Assembly (NCBI RefSeq): GCF_025370935.1
Contig: NC_133482.1
Location: 225,285 to 289,284 of the forward strand
Reading direction: 5' to 3'
DNA: 64,000 nucleotides
Origin: Choristoneura fumiferana
Lineage: Eukaryota; Arthropoda; Insecta; Lepidoptera; Tortricidae
Shown: one piece after another, positions 63,713 to 64,000 of the stretch
Position numbering within the stretch: the first letter of the stretch is position 1
Layout: each line of letters opens with the position of its first letter
Program-made: the position numbers and the translations under genes
Notes under the pieces: model-generated
The model's input: the letters and a program-made list of their open reading frames with translations, nothing else
Told to the model about the DNA's origin: nothing
The model's database searches: none

Positions 63713-64000
63713 TTCAACTAGTTTGGAGTAAAAATTAAAATTTGTCTTTTAGTAAGACACATGTATACGTAGTGTATACGCGGATTTGCATTATCCCTGA
63801 CTTATGGCTTTTTGGCTAAATACGCGGTCGCGTTTTTAGCCAGCGCAACCTTTCTGTTCCTCATAGTAATTATTAGCTCTGAGCTGGAACCAGTCCTGCG
63901 CCGGACATGTTCTCGGCTATTCTCACAATAAATACCAATTAGTTTAGAATTACGTTAAACTAAAACGGATAAAATTAGAATAACGTGTATTGCAACGGAG
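63713..64000. other. single-copy DNA at window end
   Basis: Nothing recognised. Confidence 0.4.

Overview
This looks like intergenic or deep-intronic chromosomal DNA from an insect, most likely a moth or butterfly (Lepidoptera). The evidence is the AT-rich base composition, the lack of any long conserved reading frame, and many interspersed repeats of kinds I associate with lepidopteran genomes: tRNA-headed SINEs ending in GAT or TAA runs, Helitron-like repeats opening with a conserved TAATATTATAAATG block, RTE-type LINE ends, and repeats with a shared GGGTTCCGGAGCC start. I cannot name the species. I found no complete protein-coding gene, rRNA, functional tRNA or CRISPR array. One assembly gap of 100 N lies at 47441-47540.

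Layout. 1-12500: single-copy AT-rich DNA, GC-rich islets (1-75, 1940-2220, 6385-6885, 8030-8380), MITEs, Helitron-like repeats, an RTE end, and a tRNA-cored foldback retroposon at 6965-7210. 12500-24500: long inverted-repeat elements (13346, 15230), more GC islets, a second foldback copy (17723-18180), SINEs with clear target duplications, and a triply nested repeat (23411-24228). 24500-36200: long single-copy stretches, a LINE end with intact frame and 14-bp target duplication (26906-27034), an odd foldback made of short GCATAAT units (27072-27757), two exon-like segments (30771-30959), and foldback copies at 32399 and 35652. 36200-48700: scattered repeats, a CpG-rich CCAAT/GC-box palindrome (43137-43260), and several broken ends of a reverse-transcriptase element, one cut by the gap. 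48700-64000: RTE, SINE and TIR elements, a frameshifted THAP-like zinc-finger start (54511-54650), and CpG-rich single-copy blocks, the best at 60500-61330.

Two signals stand out. First, a dispersed family has a tRNA-like core inside inverted arms. Five of its copies are flanked by 9-17 bp direct repeats, so the whole palindromic unit moves by LINE-type retroposition. Second, a GC-rich word, GCGGCGCGGGCGCA, recurs at many separate islets across this AT-rich window (8 exact copies of its 11-base core, 12 of the 10-base core) without shared flanks, as a binding site might.

The dispersed repeats share no common function. The single-copy CpG-rich blocks with homeodomain, POU, CCAAT and E-box-like words are the likeliest host-functional DNA, and would fit a regulatory gene desert.
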